A stretch of 29,381 nucleotides of DNA, from positions 1 through 29,381 of the IMG/VR virus record IMGVR_UViG_3300043395_002445; one strand, given 5' to 3'. Both the position numbers and the translations under genes were made by a program. Origin of the DNA: a virus. Under the pieces are notes generated by a model, which was not told where the DNA came from, made no database searches, and saw nothing but the letters and a program-made list of their open reading frames with translations. The number at the start of each line of letters is the position of its first letter. Position 1 is the stretch's first letter. This document shows, one piece after another, positions 27,974-29,381 of this stretch.

Positions 27974-28900
27974 ATGAAAATTGCAGTTTGTTCGGATATT
28001 CACCTTGAATTTGGAACAATCTCTCTGGATAATACAGAGGGAGCTCGAGTGTTGGTTCTATCCGGTGATATTTGTGTTGCCAAAGATGTTATGGATAGGG
28101 ATGTATATGGCATTTTCGACCGTTTCGACCGCAATAGTACTGTTCACACGTTCTTTCAAGAATGCTGTGCAAGATTTCCTCATGTCGTGTATGTTGTTGG
28201 GAACCATGAACATTATCACGGTGATTTTGTTTCAACTATTGCAACTCTCCGTGATAGGTTGGGTTATCTACGCAATTTACACATTCTAGACCGAGAAATT
28301 TTTATTGTTGATGATGTTACATTCATCGGCGGCACATTGTGGACTGATATGAACAAGGAAGATCCTTTGACATTGCACCATATGACCAGTATGATGAATG
28401 ATTTCCGTTGTGTGGATAACTCCAATCACAAGGTAACATACAAAGTTCCCATCTACAAAAAAGATGAGAATGGTGATGTTGTGTATGAAGTAAAAGATGG
28501 TGTGAATCAATCAACGATTGTGTCATATGAATTCCGTGAAAAAAATGCAAGATTTTCACCGGCAGATGCTGTTGAAGAATTCAAAAAAATGACGGGTTAC
28601 ATCCAACAAATCATTGAAGGTAAATTTGATAGTAAATATGTTGTTTGTGGTCATCACGCACCGTCACGGCAATCTACTCATCCAAGATATCAAAATGACA
28701 CCATTATGAATGGTGGTTACAGTTCTTCTTTGGATGAATTCATCATGGATCATCCACAAATCAAATTGTGGACTCATGGACATACACATGAACCATTCGA
28801 TTACATGATTGGTGAAACTCGTATTGTTTGCAATCCTCGTGGGTATATCAACTATGAAGGCCGTGCAAATGAATTTGAATTGAAATTTGTGGAGATTTAA
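27974..28900 (+). CDS. Calcineurin-like metallophosphoesterase
   Basis: 308 aa. Motifs in order: DIH (8-10), SGDI (30-33), GNHEH (76-80), GHHAPS (about 225) and HGHTHE (about 266-270): the full two-metal set of the calcineurin-like phosphoesterase superfamily. Phage members act on nucleotides, RNA/DNA ends or phosphoproteins; substrate unknown. AGGAAA precedes the ATG. An unusual insert lies between about residues 115 and 200 (EDPLTLHHMTSMMNDFRCVDNSNHKVTYKVPIYKKDENGDVVYEV). Confidence 0.92.
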   Translation: MKIAVCSDIHLEFGTISLDNTEGARVLVLSGDICVAKDVMDRDVYGIFDRFDRNSTVHTFFQECCARFPHVVYVVGNHEHYHGDFVSTIATLRDRLGYLRNLHILDREIFIVDDVTFIGGTLWTDMNKEDPLTLHHMTSMMNDFRCVDNSNHKVTYKVPIYKKDENGDVVYEVKDGVNQSTIVSYEFREKNARFSPADAVEEFKKMTGYIQQIIEGKFDSKYVVCGHHAPSRQSTHPRYQNDTIMNGGYSSSLDEFIMDHPQIKLWTHGHTHEPFDYMIGETRIVCNPRGYINYEGRANEFELKFVEI

Positions 28901-29302
28901 ATGATTGATTGCATGGTTGTTGGTGATAGCATCGCTGTAGGCACTGCTGTATATCGACCTGAATGTGTTAGTTATAGTAGAGGTGGATGGAACAGTTGGC
29001 AATGGAATAGAGATTATCTTGACATTGCCAACCAAAAAAAGTATAATACTGTCATTATTAGTTTAGGTTCTAATGACCATGATGGTGTGCATACATTCAA
29101 AGAGCTGATGAAAATGCGTCAAAACATACAAGGTGCAAGAGTTTTTTGGATTATGCCGGCAGTAAAACCAAACATTCAAGAAATGATTAAAATTATTGCT
29201 GATAATTACAAAGATACAATCTTGCCAATTAAAGAATTGTCTAAAGATGGTATTAATCCAACAACTAATGGTTATAAAACATTAGCAAAGGACAGTAAAT
29301 GA
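28901..29302 (+). CDS. SGNH-hydrolase-fold protein with altered catalytic site
   Basis: 133 aa, abutting the phosphoesterase stop. VVGDSIAVG (block I with nucleophile Ser, residues 8-10), SYSRGGWNS (block II-like Gly), SLGSNDHDG (block III, GxND, 56-59) and DGINPTTNGY (116-125) follow the SGNH/GDSL esterase order. The catalytic His of the usual DGxHPxxxGY is Asn here (residue 119). Acts on esters or acyl groups in family members; this copy may be inactive or altered. Short for the family. Confidence 0.78.
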   Translation: MIDCMVVGDSIAVGTAVYRPECVSYSRGGWNSWQWNRDYLDIANQKKYNTVIISLGSNDHDGVHTFKELMKMRQNIQGARVFWIMPAVKPNIQEMIKIIADNYKDTILPIKELSKDGINPTTNGYKTLAKDSK

Positions 29303-29381
29303 ATAGACTATTGCTCACAAAATTGCAATTAAAAGCCGGCGGTTCACATTATCCGTCTATCAATCCACAAATGCAAGATTC
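29299..29381 (+). CDS. Start of a conserved phage protein (3' end outside window)
   Basis: ATG overlaps the SGNH stop (ATGA) and 27 codons are visible: MNRLLLTKLQLKAGGSHYPSINPQMQD. The K-AGGSHYP-INP pattern is a recurring N-terminus of a small conserved phage protein in T4-like phages. The gene is cut at the window end, so its size and role cannot be judged. Confidence 0.7.
   Translation, partial: MNRLLLTKLQLKAGGSHYPSINPQMQD

Noticed and set aside
1-29381. tRNA genes, CRISPR arrays, insertion sequences, transposases or integrases
   Set aside because: No cloverleaf-like segments, repeat-spacer arrays or transposase motifs were seen on reading; a dedicated search could still reveal a tRNA.

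Overview
The window looks like part of a lytic, T4-superfamily tailed phage (myovirus) genome: low GC, densely packed short genes, many ATGA/TAATG start-stop overlaps, and no structural genes. Diagnostic genes are a T4-RNase H-like flap nuclease, a DUF6433-like protein, rIIA and rIIB homologues, a MoxR/CobS-type AAA+ ATPase with a separate CobT-like HExxH/VWA protein, and a phage calcineurin-like phosphoesterase. Promoters match bacterial sigma70 (TTGCCA or TTGACA, 16-17 bp, TATAAT) and there is a cluster of DnaA-box-like sites, so a Gram-negative host is likely. I cannot name the species.

Layout: (1) 1-7842, rightward: partial GIY-YIG protein, RNase H, DUF6433-like, degenerate cytidylyltransferase fold, small basic proteins, AbrB-like protein, CobT-like VWA protein, MazG-like pyrophosphohydrolase, macro-like A1S_2505-type protein and several small unknowns. 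(2) 7843-9660, leftward: four small genes (a Cys-rich GP88-like protein, a 32-aa membrane peptide, a Lys/Ala-rich coiled coil and an 80-aa helical protein), each with its own sigma70 promoter, closed by a strong intrinsic terminator. (3) 9660-10238: a divergent gene-free region with a direct repeat, a rightward promoter, AT-rich DNA and three DnaA-box-like sites spaced about one helical turn apart; it is the best origin candidate here. (4) 10239-17794, rightward: about twenty mostly unknown small early proteins, a P-loop ATPase, small membrane proteins, a 520-aa DNA methyltransferase with a large N-terminal extension, and a DUF2384-like protein. (5) 17887-22106: rIIA-rIIB-SPFH and two small genes. 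(6) 22188-27932: CobS-like ATPase, winged-helix-like protein, lipoprotein, membrane and very acidic proteins, a Mom/DUF4338-like acyltransferase and a nucleotidyltransferase. (7) 27974-end: metallophosphoesterase, an SGNH-like protein with a substituted catalytic His, and the start of another gene.

The region reads as a host-takeover and accessory block. A recurrent promoter module (TGCTGGA-like element, AAGTATTAGG, TTGCCA, TATAAT) is used on both strands around the candidate origin, which suggests coordinated early expression. Likely jobs are replication/repair (RNase H, origin), nucleotide control (MazG), DNA modification (methyltransferase, Mom-like), membrane or exclusion functions (rIIA/B, SPFH, lipoprotein) and ATPase-driven remodelling (CobS/CobT-like). 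Most small proteins have no function I can support.
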